A stretch of DNA of 64,000 nt from Aquilonibacter sp963820185. GTDB taxonomy: Bacteria > Vulcanimicrobiota > Vulcanimicrobiia > Vulcanimicrobiales > Vulcanimicrobiaceae. The stretch covers positions 372,001 through 436,000 of the forward strand of contig CAWFYV010000003.1 of the NCBI GenBank assembly GCA_963820185.1, in the 5' to 3' direction. The translations under genes and the position numbers were made by a program. The notes under the pieces were generated by a model. It was given only the letters and a program-made list of their open reading frames with translations. It did no database searches and was not told the DNA's origin. Shown here piece after piece: positions 50,680 through 59,160 of the stretch (within the stretch, counting starts at the first letter, position 1; every line of letters starts with the position of its first letter).

Positions 50680-51843
50680 TTAATCTAACTTTCCAAGTAG
50701 CGATCTGGCGATGATAATGTGTTGGATTTCCGACGTGCCTTCGTAGATCTCGGTGATCTTGGCGTCACGGTAATACCGTTCGACCGGGAACTCGGTGGTG
50801 TAACCGTAGCCGCCGTGAATTTGAATCGCTTCGGCGGCGTGCTTGCGGGCGGCGGTCGAAGCGAAGAGTTTGGCTTTGCTGGCTTCGACTACGAACGGGC
50901 GGCCGGCATCGGCCAACGCACCAGCGCGGTAGACAAGGAGACGAGCCGCGTCGAGATCCATCGCCATCTGCGCGATCTTGAATGAAACCCCTTCAAAGGC
51001 GCCGATCGCGCGCCCGAACGCTACGCGATCCTTCGCAAAGAGCACGGATGCGTCGAGACACGCAGCAACAATGCCGGTCGCCTGCGCCGCAATGCCGATG
51101 CGACCGCCGGCGAGCGCGTTCATTGCCGAACCGAAGCCTTCGCCCTCGCGGCCGAGCAACGCACTTGCCGCAACGCGCACGTCGTCGAAGGCGAGGTCGC
51201 ACGTGTTGCTTGTGTGAATGCCGAGCTTCTCGGTGAGCTTCTCGACGGCGATGCCGGGCGCGGCGTTGTCGATAAGAAACGCACTGACGCCCCGGGCTCC
51301 GCCGCCGGCCGTGCGAAACATGCCCATCGTCACACCGGCAACGCTGCCGTTCGTGCACCACTGTTTACGTCCGTTGAGTACGTACGCGTCCCCGTCTTTG
51401 CGCGCCGTAGCACGAATCGCGGCAGCATCCGAGCCCGCGTCGGGCTCGGTGAGCGCAAAGCCGGCAATGACGTCACCCGTTGCAAGTTTTGGCAACCAGC
51501 GGCGCTTCTGGTCATCGCTGCCGAGGCGCGCGATCGCTGAGGCGATCATCGAGTGCACCGAAAGCGTTACCGCGCTGCCCGCGTCAACACGAGCAAGCTC
51601 CTCCACGGCAAGCGCATACGCAACATATCCCGCGTCGACGCCGCCATAGGCTTCAGGCACGACGATCCCCATGATGCCTGCGTTGTTGAGCGTGGTGAAC
51701 AGTTCACGTGGGAAGACGTGCTCGCGATCCCAGCGCACGATGTTCGGCGCGATTTCGCGCTGCGCAATCTCGGCCGCGAGCGCAGCGACTTGGCGCTGTT
51801 CGTCGGTTAGATCGAACTGCGCACGCGCGGTTGAATCGATCAT
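50680..51843 (-). CDS. Acyl-CoA dehydrogenase (short-chain/butyryl type)
   Basis: This 387-residue FAD enzyme oxidises acyl-CoA to enoyl-CoA. It has FALTEPDAGSDAAAIRATA near residue 130, WCTNGSVAGVT, and the catalytic Glu in IYEGTSEIQHIIIAR at the end, the position used by short-chain dehydrogenases. It lies next to a thiolase gene (15 bases), consistent with fatty-acid or ketoacid breakdown. An electron-transfer flavoprotein is not seen. Confidence 0.95.
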   Translation of the reverse strand: MIDSTARAQFDLTDEQRQVAALAAEIAQREIAPNIVRWDREHVFPRELFTTLNNAGIMGIVVPEAYGGVDAGYVAYALAVEELARVDAGSAVTLSVHSMIASAIARLGSDDQKRRWLPKLATGDVIAGFALTEPDAGSDAAAIRATARKDGDAYVLNGRKQWCTNGSVAGVTMGMFRTAGGGARGVSAFLIDNAAPGIAVEKLTEKLGIHTSNTCDLAFDDVRVAASALLGREGEGFGSAMNALAGGRIGIAAQATGIVAACLDASVLFAKDRVAFGRAIGAFEGVSFKIAQMAMDLDAARLLVYRAGALADAGRPFVVEASKAKLFASTAARKHAAEAIQIHGGYGYTTEFPVERYYRDAKITEIYEGTSEIQHIIIARSLLGKLD

Positions 51844-51858
51844 GTGCTTACGGCGGCT

Positions 51859-53199
51859 CTAACCGACCTTGACCAACATCGCATCGCCCTGGCCGCCGCC
51901 CGAGCAAATCGCAGCGATGCCATACCCGCCACCGCGGCGACGCAACTGATTGATCAACGTCCCAACGATGCGCGCACCGGATGCGCCGACCGGATGGCCC
52001 ATCGCTACCGCGCCACCAAAGAGGTTGACGTGCTCTTCGCCGACGCCCAAATTGCGCGCCGAGGTAATTGCGACATTGGCAAAGGCTTCGTTGATCTCCC
52101 ACACCGCGATGTCTTTGGTGGAAAGGCCGGTGCGATCGAGCAGCTTCTGCGCCGACATGGCCGGCGTCATGCAAATGTACGGCGAGTCCCAGCCCACGGT
52201 TGCATGGTCGAGCACCGTCGCGAGCGGCGCGATGCCGTGCTCGCGCGCGTACGCCGCGTCAGCGAGAATCAACGCGGCAGCCCCGTCGTTGACGCCCGGC
52301 GCATTAGCAGCCGTAACGGTGCCGTCTTTCTCCAGCGGTTTAAGCTTGGCCATGGACTCGAGGCTCGCGTCGCCGCGCACGGCTTCGTCGCGATCGACCA
52401 GCGTAAACGGCGCGTCACCGGTGAGGAACGGGGCCCACGAGGCGTAATCGAGCGTGAAGCGCTCCGAGGGTTCGTGACTCCACACCTTGCTCGAGCCGCC
52501 AACGGTCGTCGGCACGCGCGCGGCGCCCCGCTGCGGCAGCGCATCGACGACGATCTTGCCCTTGGCTTTGGTCGCGACGCGAACCGGCACGATTTCGTCC
52601 GCAAAGTTGCCGGCCTCGTGCGCAGCGTGCGCGCGGCGGTGACTCTCGTAGGCGAAGCGATCTTGTTCCTCGCGCGTCATCCCAAATTCGTTTGCGACGT
52701 GACTGCCTTGCGTCGCCATCGTCATCGGGAAATATTGATCCCAAAGCGCGTCGTAGATCATTGCGTCTATCAGCGTCCCATCGCCGAAGCGATAGCCGCT
52801 ACGCGCCTCCTTGAGTAAGTAGGGCGCGTTGGACATCGACTCCATGCCGCCGGCAGCGACGACGCGATTCGCGCCCGTATTGATTAAGCGCATCGCTGTT
52901 GCGATCGCAAGCATCCCCGACGCGCAAACCTTGTTGAGCGTCTCGGCGGTCACGGTCTTGGCGAGGCCCGCTTTGAACAACACTTGCCGCGCGGGATTCT
53001 GTCCGACGCCTGCCTGCAAGACTTCGCCAAGCGCAACGTGCTCGACGTCGCTCGGATCGATGCCGGCGCGCTGCAACGCTCCGACTAAAGCCGCAGCCCC
53101 GAGCGTTGTCGCGTCGAGGGATGCAAGCGCCCCGTTCAGCTTGCCGAACGGCGTGCGTGCGAGGGAGAGGACGACGGTTTGCGATTCCATGGAAGCCAT
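51859..53199 (-). CDS. Acetyl-CoA acetyltransferase (thiolase)
   Basis: This 446-residue protein has the thiolase catalytic set: Cys in NKVCASGMLAI, His in VNEAFA-like WEINEAFANVAI and GHPVGASGARI, and the second Cys in AICSGGGQGDAM. It condenses or cleaves acetoacetyl-CoA type substrates. ATG 53199 is chosen; ATG 53190 is also possible. An about 45-residue stretch longer than the E. coli enzyme lies around the middle loop (KVWSHEPSERF). Confidence 0.94.
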   Translation of the reverse strand: MASMESQTVVLSLARTPFGKLNGALASLDATTLGAAALVGALQRAGIDPSDVEHVALGEVLQAGVGQNPARQVLFKAGLAKTVTAETLNKVCASGMLAIATAMRLINTGANRVVAAGGMESMSNAPYLLKEARSGYRFGDGTLIDAMIYDALWDQYFPMTMATQGSHVANEFGMTREEQDRFAYESHRRAHAAHEAGNFADEIVPVRVATKAKGKIVVDALPQRGAARVPTTVGGSSKVWSHEPSERFTLDYASWAPFLTGDAPFTLVDRDEAVRGDASLESMAKLKPLEKDGTVTAANAPGVNDGAAALILADAAYAREHGIAPLATVLDHATVGWDSPYICMTPAMSAQKLLDRTGLSTKDIAVWEINEAFANVAITSARNLGVGEEHVNLFGGAVAMGHPVGASGARIVGTLINQLRRRGGGYGIAAICSGGGQGDAMLVKVG

Positions 53200-53273
53200 A
53201 ACTCGTTCAGATTTCGGGAAGGGTGCAGCCTTTACTTCCCTTTTAAAGGTGCTCCGTCCGAGACTCCCACGAG

Positions 53274-54158
53274 TTACGGCTGGTCCGAGGGGCAGATGAC
53301 GATTCCGCCGGGATCGCAGTGCTCGCACTCTAGCTGCACCGTCACGTGCCCGATGCCGTACCGTTCGCGCACCATGGTACGCAACCGTTCCAGAATCTGC
53401 GGACTCTGCAGCAGCTGGCCGGGATCGATCAAGAGATGCGCCGAGAGTGCGTGCGATCCGCTGCCAATCGTCCAGACATGCAGATCGTGCACGCCCTCGA
53501 TGCCGGCAAGCGTGCGGATCTGCGACTCGACGTCGGCTGAATCGACGCCGGGTGGCGCCGCTTCCAGCAGCACGTCGCTCGCATCGCGCAAGACACCGGC
53601 TACACCAATCACGATGATGGCGGCGACAAAGAGCGAGAGCAGCGGATCGATCCACGCGGCGCCGGTCAGCGCGATCACCACGCCGCCGATGATTACGGCG
53701 AAGGCGCCGAGCGCGTCGCCCGCGACGTGTGCCAGCACCGCGCGCAGGTTGTAATTGTCATGCTGATGCCGCGCAAGGCCAAACCCAATCGCGACGTTGA
53801 CCACGAGCCCGACCGCGGCGACTCCGGTCATCAGGAATCCGTGTGGTTCGACCGGTGCGTGAAAGCGCAGCATCGCCTGATACACGATCACGGCGGTGGC
53901 GCCCAAAAGTATCGCTCCATTGAGCAATGCGCCCAAGACCTCGAGACGACCATACCCAAATGTTTTCCGGCGATTTGCTCGCCGTGTCGCGCCGGTTGCG
54001 GCGAGTAACGCAATCCCAAGCGCAAGGACGTCGATGCAGACGTGCACCGCATCGGTCGTGAGCGCTATGCTATGTGAGGCTGCGCCGCCCCAGAACTCAA
54101 ACGCCGCCACCGCGGCCGAAAGGATCAGCGCAAGTGTTAGACGTGCACGCGAGGACAT
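53274..54158 (-). CDS. Cation diffusion facilitator (Zn/Co/Cd exporter)
   Basis: This 294-residue protein has six hydrophobic helices. The transport site is visible as SIALTTDAVHVCIDVLALG in TM2 and HVAGDALGAFAVIIGG in TM5, with the metal-binding Asp/His. A cytoplasmic C-terminal domain contains GVHDLHVWTIGSGSHALSAH. The end CEHCDPGG has extra Cys residues. It starts nine bases after the preceding gene. Confidence 0.92.
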   Translation of the reverse strand: MSSRARLTLALILSAAVAAFEFWGGAASHSIALTTDAVHVCIDVLALGIALLAATGATRRANRRKTFGYGRLEVLGALLNGAILLGATAVIVYQAMLRFHAPVEPHGFLMTGVAAVGLVVNVAIGFGLARHQHDNYNLRAVLAHVAGDALGAFAVIIGGVVIALTGAAWIDPLLSLFVAAIIVIGVAGVLRDASDVLLEAAPPGVDSADVESQIRTLAGIEGVHDLHVWTIGSGSHALSAHLLIDPGQLLQSPQILERLRTMVRERYGIGHVTVQLECEHCDPGGIVICPSDQP

Positions 54159-54167
54159 GACACGCCG

Positions 54168-54776
54168 TTAGGCTCGGAGCGTCTTGAGCACGAGCACGCC
54201 GAGCATTGCGCCGAAGGTGGCGAACGTGCGGCTTTCGGCTTCGCGTATCACGTTTGGATTCCAGCTTCCCTCACCGCCGGGCGCCGGCTGCGAGCGTGGC
54301 ACGACCGGTGGTACCTGCTCGCAATACCGGTCGAACGCTTCGCCGAACTCAGCACGAAGAAACGCTTCTTCGTGCGGAACGATCGTTGCATACACCGCAG
54401 CCATCGCAGCGAGCGATCCGCCGACGAGCGCAACTTTTGCGCCGAAACTATTCTTGCCCGTATAGGCGACGGCGAATCCGAGCGCGGTGACGAAGTTGCC
54501 GACGTAGAGCGGATTGCGTACGTAGGCATAGGGCCCGGCGGTTATCAAGCGCGGCGCTTCGACATGGTCGCCGCGTGTCGTTACGCCCGAGTAGCCAACT
54601 GCCCAGCAACGTATCAGTTCACCCGCGATCGCGACCGGAAGACCAAGCGCAACGCTCGTCGCGCTCGGTCGACCGAAAAGCGCGAGCATCGCGGCCGGAA
54701 TCGCGAGCAGCAGGCCGCGATTCTTGAAGACGAGCGCTTGCAGATCGTCGTTGTTCGGTTCGTTCATCGGATCCAT
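54168..54776 (-). CDS. Isoprenylcysteine/phospholipid methyltransferase-like membrane protein
   Basis: This 202-residue protein has the PEMT/ICMT C-terminal signature: GPYAYVRNPLYVGNFVTALG and, later, HEEAFLRAEFGEAFDRYCEQVP. Four or so helices precede the tail. It would methylate a lipid or similar membrane substrate using SAM; the acceptor is unknown. It lies six bases after the reductase-like gene. Confidence 0.85.
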   Translation of the reverse strand: MDPMNEPNNDDLQALVFKNRGLLLAIPAAMLALFGRPSATSVALGLPVAIAGELIRCWAVGYSGVTTRGDHVEAPRLITAGPYAYVRNPLYVGNFVTALGFAVAYTGKNSFGAKVALVGGSLAAMAAVYATIVPHEEAFLRAEFGEAFDRYCEQVPPVVPRSQPAPGGEGSWNPNVIREAESRTFATFGAMLGVLVLKTLRA

Positions 54777-54782
54777 GCGCTC

Positions 54783-55707
54783 TTAGCTGTTGGCGGCAGC
54801 GTTGTAGATATCCCGTATCGATGTGGGGAAAGGAATGTTTGGCGTCCATCCCGTCGCCGCGTGCAACTTCGACGGATCGCCGAGCGAAAGCGGTACATCC
54901 GATGGGCGCTGCCGCGCCGGATCGTCGCGGACCTCGACCGGCACGTGTGCTGCGATGATCAACTCGCGCAGTACGTCGCGAATTGAGCGGGCCGTGCCGC
55001 TGCAGACGTTGTACGCCTCGCCACTCGCACCGTCGCGGGCGAGTGCGATGTAGGCGCGTACGACGTCGCGCACGTCGAGAAAATCGCGTTTCGCATCGAG
55101 GTTGCCAACGTAGAGCTGCGGCGGCGCGCCGGCGGCGATCTTGCGCGAGCTGCTTGGCAAAGTTCGCAACGACGAACCGGTCGCTCTGTCCGGGACCGAT
55201 GTGATTGAAGGCGCGCGCGATCACGACGTCAAGCCCGAGACTGCGCGCTTCCCCAAGCAACAGCATCTCCGCCGCCGCTTTGCTCGCTGCGTACGGATTG
55301 GCCGGAGAGGGCGCGATCGATTCCGACAACGGATATGCCTGCGCGGGTTGCGCGCCGTAGACTTCGGCGGAGCTCGTGAAAAGCAGCCGCACGTTCGCCC
55401 CGGTGTCGCGCATGTGCTCCCGTATGGCTTGGGCGACGTTGGCCGTACCTCGTACGTTGGTCACATACGTCGCCATGGGCGCGGCCAGCGACTCCGGAAC
55501 GAACGTGACCGCTGCAAGGTGAAAGACGACCTGCGGTCGTCCGAGTTCAAGCGCTGCGCGCAACGACGCGAGATCGAGCACGTCGACCGGCAGCGCGTCG
55601 ATGTCGTGCGGCCCTCCGCACCCAAGCGTTTCATAACCCGCCTTCTGCAGCGCTTCGAGAAGATATCGGCCGACGAACCCGGTTGCACCGGTGACAAGCG
55701 CGCGCAT
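54783..55707 (-). pseudogene. GDP-6-deoxy-4-keto-hexose reductase (Rmd-like), one frameshift
   Basis: The N-terminal half is an extended SDR: VTGATGFVGRYLLEAL, VFHLAAVTFVPESL, SSAEVYG, YAASKAAAEML (the YxxxK pair). At about 55145 the frame changes; the rest (AAGAPPQLYVGNLDAKRDFL, YNVCSGTARSIRDVL) continues to TAG 54785-54783 in another frame. Loss of one GC in a GCGCGC run would explain it. Repairing this gives about 308 residues, usual for Rmd/GMER. It pairs with gmd upstream. Confidence 0.8.
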
Positions 55708-55713
55708 GTTCGA

Positions 55714-57735
55714 CTAGTGCGTAGGCGTCGAGAGCCGGTCGAGATCCGCGCGCACCATCCGCTCGACAAGCTCCTCGAAGCTCACTTGGGGCTCCCAGCC
55801 CAACACGCGCTTCGCCTTGGCCGGATCGCCGATCAAGAGATCGACTTCGGCCGGGCGTACGAAGCGTTCGTCGAGGACGACATACGGTTCATACGAGCCA
55901 AGCCCGGCCGATTCAAAGGCTATGCGTACGAAATCACGCACACTGTGCGTGCGGCCTGTAGCGATGACGTAATCATCGGCGGTATCTTGTTGCAACATCA
56001 ACCACATCGCGCGCACGTAGTCGCCTGCAAATCCCCAATCGCGCTGCGCATCGAGATTGCCTAGGCGCAGTTCCTTCGCCAAGCCTAGCTTGATGCGCGC
56101 GACGCCGTCGGTGATTTTGCGCGTGACAAACTCCTTGCCTCGCCGAGGCGAGTTATGGATCACGAGCTCGCCGACTCCCGCGTGGAAGCGTTGCGATTCA
56201 GTAGTAATATCGTAGAGCCATCCATCAAAGTGCGGTTCCTCGACCACGCGTTTAACCTCGGCAAGATCCTTTCGCAGATGCGCACCCTTGCCACCGACGT
56301 TATTGGGCGAACGCAGATTCATCGAAAAGAACGGGCCCGGACGCTCTTGCGGTCCAACGTCGACGTTTAATGCGACTTCCTGCCGAAGAGCTTTGCGCGT
56401 CATCCACCACAGCCCCATAGCGAGCGTCGGGGAGTTCGTTTTGAAGTTCTTGTAGCGGTGCGTAGCGTTGCCGGCCTTCAGGCCGTCCGTCGCATTGTAG
56501 CCCTCGAGAAACGCGCGCCACACAGCCTCATCGCCGTTGAGGATTATACGAGGTACACGCTTGTATCCGTCGCGCGTATAACACTCCTCTTGCAGCCATT
56601 CGAGGAATCGTGGGGCGCCGTTAAGAGCCAGCGCACCGACAACGGCACCTGCGCGAAAACCTGAGGTCGTCTTACTGTAGGTCGTGAACCCTAAGGTCTG
56701 GCGTTCCCAAACCTCGGTAAAGAATGTCCGTAGACGGGAATCAGCGTTGGTGAACTTCCCATCGACGTGGCCGCCACGCTGCCTAGACGCCGAGCCGTCT
56801 CCCACGAATGCGCCGAGCATCCAAGCGAACTCGAGCCCAGGGTTGGTAAACGCGGGTGCTTCGGGCAACTCCGCGCGGCTTACGCGATCACCGGCCGTCA
56901 CCTCTTTTGATGGGCACTCCCTGTCTTCCATGAACATCACGTGGTCGGCAGTAAGCGTCACGCTACCGCAGCGCGCCTCGACACGCCGGACACCTTTGTT
57001 TTCGACGACGGGCCGATGGCGATACGCGGTTCCACCAAGAACCTTGACGAACCGCTCGCCGTCCCAAACTTGCACGTCTTCGATGTCGAATTGTTGGACG
57101 TTCGGTCCCTTCTCCCGCGCGTGCAAGAGGTCCCCAATCGGAAGTACATCGATCAGGTTGCCGCGTTTGACGATGATTGGTGTGCTGGCCGGAACAGACT
57201 CGTGATTGAAAAGTATTCCACTCACCGCAAAAATGTCGTATGACTCGCGATAGTTGACGGTGATCCAATGGCCGTACACCTTGGCAACGCCGTATGGGCT
57301 ACGCGGGTAGAACGGCGTGCTCTCACGCTGCGGTGTCTCGACGACCTTCCCAAACATCTCCGAACTCGACGCCTGGTAGAAGCGTATCGACGGATCGGCT
57401 GCGCGAACTGCCTCAAGCACGCGCGTGACGCCGAGCGCGGTGAATTCGCCGGTGAGCACGGGCTGCTGCCATGAGGTTGGCACGAATGACTGGGCGGCGA
57501 GGTTGTAGACTTCGTTCGGACGCACATCGCGCACAATTGAGGTTATCGAAGATTGATCGAGTAAGTCTCCCGAGACGAATTCGATCTCGTCGACGAGGTG
57601 CGCAATGCGCTCGTGCACGTCGGTCGACGTGCGGCGCGTCATGCCGACGACGCGATAGCCCTGTTCGAGGAGCAACTCGGCGAGGTACGAGCCATCCTGG
57701 CCGGTGATACCGGTAATGAGGGCAGTCTTCTTCAC
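55714..57735 (-). CDS. gmd: GDP-mannose 4,6-dehydratase interrupted by an intein
   Basis: The extein (324 residues after splicing, a normal Gmd length) has ITGITGQDGSYLAELLLEQ, SSSEMFG near 123-129 and Tyr148/Lys152 in YPRSPYGVAKVYG. It converts GDP-mannose to GDP-4-keto-6-deoxymannose for deoxyhexose synthesis. The reading frame continues uninterrupted through a 349-residue intein at residues 180-528, placed inside the conserved NHE-S-PRRG segment. rmd follows by six bases. The operon holds glycan genes. Confidence 0.96.
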   Translation of the reverse strand: MKKTALITGITGQDGSYLAELLLEQGYRVVGMTRRTSTDVHERIAHLVDEIEFVSGDLLDQSSITSIVRDVRPNEVYNLAAQSFVPTSWQQPVLTGEFTALGVTRVLEAVRAADPSIRFYQASSSEMFGKVVETPQRESTPFYPRSPYGVAKVYGHWITVNYRESYDIFAVSGILFNHESVPASTPIIVKRGNLIDVLPIGDLLHAREKGPNVQQFDIEDVQVWDGERFVKVLGGTAYRHRPVVENKGVRRVEARCGSVTLTADHVMFMEDRECPSKEVTAGDRVSRAELPEAPAFTNPGLEFAWMLGAFVGDGSASRQRGGHVDGKFTNADSRLRTFFTEVWERQTLGFTTYSKTTSGFRAGAVVGALALNGAPRFLEWLQEECYTRDGYKRVPRIILNGDEAVWRAFLEGYNATDGLKAGNATHRYKNFKTNSPTLAMGLWWMTRKALRQEVALNVDVGPQERPGPFFSMNLRSPNNVGGKGAHLRKDLAEVKRVVEEPHFDGWLYDITTESQRFHAGVGELVIHNSPRRGKEFVTRKITDGVARIKLGLAKELRLGNLDAQRDWGFAGDYVRAMWLMLQQDTADDYVIATGRTHSVRDFVRIAFESAGLGSYEPYVVLDERFVRPAEVDLLIGDPAKAKRVLGWEPQVSFEELVERMVRADLDRLSTPTH
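56152..57198 (-). mobile_element. LAGLIDADG homing-endonuclease intein in Gmd
   Basis: 349 codons (residues 180-528). Splicing blocks: Ser1 in SVPASTPIIVKRGNLI (block A), SVTLTADHVMF (block B with TxxH), WLYDITTESQRFHAG (block F) and ELVIHN followed by extein Ser (block G). Between them are two LAGLIDADG motifs, MLGAFVGDGS (306-315) and FLEGYNATDG (409-418), each with the acidic residue used in catalysis. It looks intact and active for both splicing and DNA cutting. Confidence 0.93.
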
Positions 57736-57741
57736 GAAGCC

Positions 57742-58416
57742 CTAGTTGAGAACTTGTATGCTCGTTCCCTGGTCGTCGAATACGAACCGCGTCTCGTAGA
57801 TCTCGGCTCCCTCGGGCCCAACGACTTTCGATTGGATCGTCAGCCGGTGTACCAGTGCGTTGTTGTGGCGCACGACGCCCGAATAAAAGTATTGCACGAG
57901 TGGCGTGACGTTCTCTTGTAGCGGTGAAAGGCGACGCCGTTCGACCAGCATTCCCAGCAGCTTTTCCTGGAGTGCTAGCGGGAGCAGGCGGTTCGCATCG
58001 TCCGGCGTCATGCGAACGGTGACGAGCTCTTCTTGCGCCTTGCTCGCTTCAGCTACGGGCTTGTCGGTCGTATAACGGATGACCGCATCCCAATCGTCGG
58101 CCGAGATACCGGTAAAGCGCATGCCGTAGCGCCACACCGACTTGCCTTGATGCGAAACCGTGTCTTGCCAGACGGCCTTGGCGCGCATACGAATGACGCG
58201 CGTCTCGATGGTCGCACGTATTTCAAATTCATCGCGGCCGACCGGTTCCTGCGTAAGCACGCACAAACCGCCTCCGCTTATATCTAAGCCGATCGCCGGT
58301 TTCTGGGTGAGCCCGCCGTCCACAGATACCGTCGCCCGATACGGCTTCCGCTTTCGCGGATACTTGCGGCGGTTGGCATCCTTACCGGTAAACCAGCCGA
58401 GAAGGTCGCTGAACAC
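57742..58416 (-). CDS. PilZ-domain protein with C-terminal extension
   Basis: This 224-residue protein has a PilZ domain with a basic N-terminus (RRKYPRKRKPYRATV) and DISGGG (the D/NxSxxG motif), then WRYGMRFTGI. The RxxxR element appears as RKYPR. A C-terminal region of about 100 residues (VTVRMTPDDANRLLPLALQ ...) is unidentified. GTG 58416 is chosen. It sits between kamE and gmd, so c-di-GMP may tune glycan output; this is inferred from place only. Confidence 0.7.
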   Translation of the reverse strand: MFSDLLGWFTGKDANRRKYPRKRKPYRATVSVDGGLTQKPAIGLDISGGGLCVLTQEPVGRDEFEIRATIETRVIRMRAKAVWQDTVSHQGKSVWRYGMRFTGISADDWDAVIRYTTDKPVAEASKAQEELVTVRMTPDDANRLLPLALQEKLLGMLVERRRLSPLQENVTPLVQYFYSGVVRHNNALVHRLTIQSKVVGPEGAEIYETRFVFDDQGTSIQVLN

Positions 58417-58433
58417 TGCCTCGGTCGTATTGG

Positions 58434-59144
58434 CTACCGCCCCAGGCGAACCATGCCGCCAAGCGTAGTGGCAACAAACGCGGCAACCTCGCTCGGGACG
58501 GTCCCTCGACCGAATCCAGCGTCGTAGCCAAGCTCGCTCGCCAGCAGATTTGTGACCCGTGGACCACCGCAAATCAGGACGACGCGGTCGCGCAAACCTT
58601 CGGCTTCGAGCAGTTCCACGAGCTGGGTAAAATTCTTAAGATCGCTGCCCTTCTGCGTGACAACTTGCGAGGCTAAGAGTGCGTCCACCGCGTGTTCTTT
58701 GGCAAAGCGCACGAAATCGTCGACCGCTACCTGGCTACCGAGGTTAAAGGTCTCGAACATATGGTAACGCTCGAGTCCGTAGTCGCCCTTATAGCCCTTC
58801 ATATTCAAGATTGCATCGATTCCCACGGTGTGCGCGTCCGTGCCGATACACGCGCCGGCGATTCGCACCTTGCGCCCAATGTGCTCGCGAACGTAGGCAT
58901 CGATTTCGTCCATCGACATCGCGTGCGATTTCGCCGACGGCGCCTTGACCGCATCGGCGTCGATCGCTTGCGGCGTGCTCGCATAGACGACGAAGCTCGA
59001 GAATCCGCTCGCGATCGGCCTGCCGTCGACAACCTGGACGTCTACAAAGCCCATCTTGGCGACGAGCTGCCGCGCTGCTTCGTCGGCAGCTTCGCTCCAT
59101 TCGAGCGGTAGTGTAAACGACAGTTGAACTTTGCCGTCGTTCAT
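58434..59144 (-). CDS. kamE: Lysine 5,6-aminomutase beta subunit (KamE-like)
   Basis: This 236-residue protein has the cobalamin-binding DxHxxG motif in GTDAHTVGIDAIL (Asp103, His105, Gly108) and a Rossmann-like C-terminal VVLICGGPRVTNLLASELG. It is the B12/PLP-carrying subunit in the KamDE enzyme. ATG 59144 lies 16 bases after kamD. About 260 residues are usual, so the N-terminus is a little short. Confidence 0.85.
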   Translation of the reverse strand: MNDGKVQLSFTLPLEWSEAADEAARQLVAKMGFVDVQVVDGRPIASGFSSFVVYASTPQAIDADAVKAPSAKSHAMSMDEIDAYVREHIGRKVRIAGACIGTDAHTVGIDAILNMKGYKGDYGLERYHMFETFNLGSQVAVDDFVRFAKEHAVDALLASQVVTQKGSDLKNFTQLVELLEAEGLRDRVVLICGGPRVTNLLASELGYDAGFGRGTVPSEVAAFVATTLGGMVRLGR

Positions 59145-59160
59145 CGTATCGCCGTATGGT

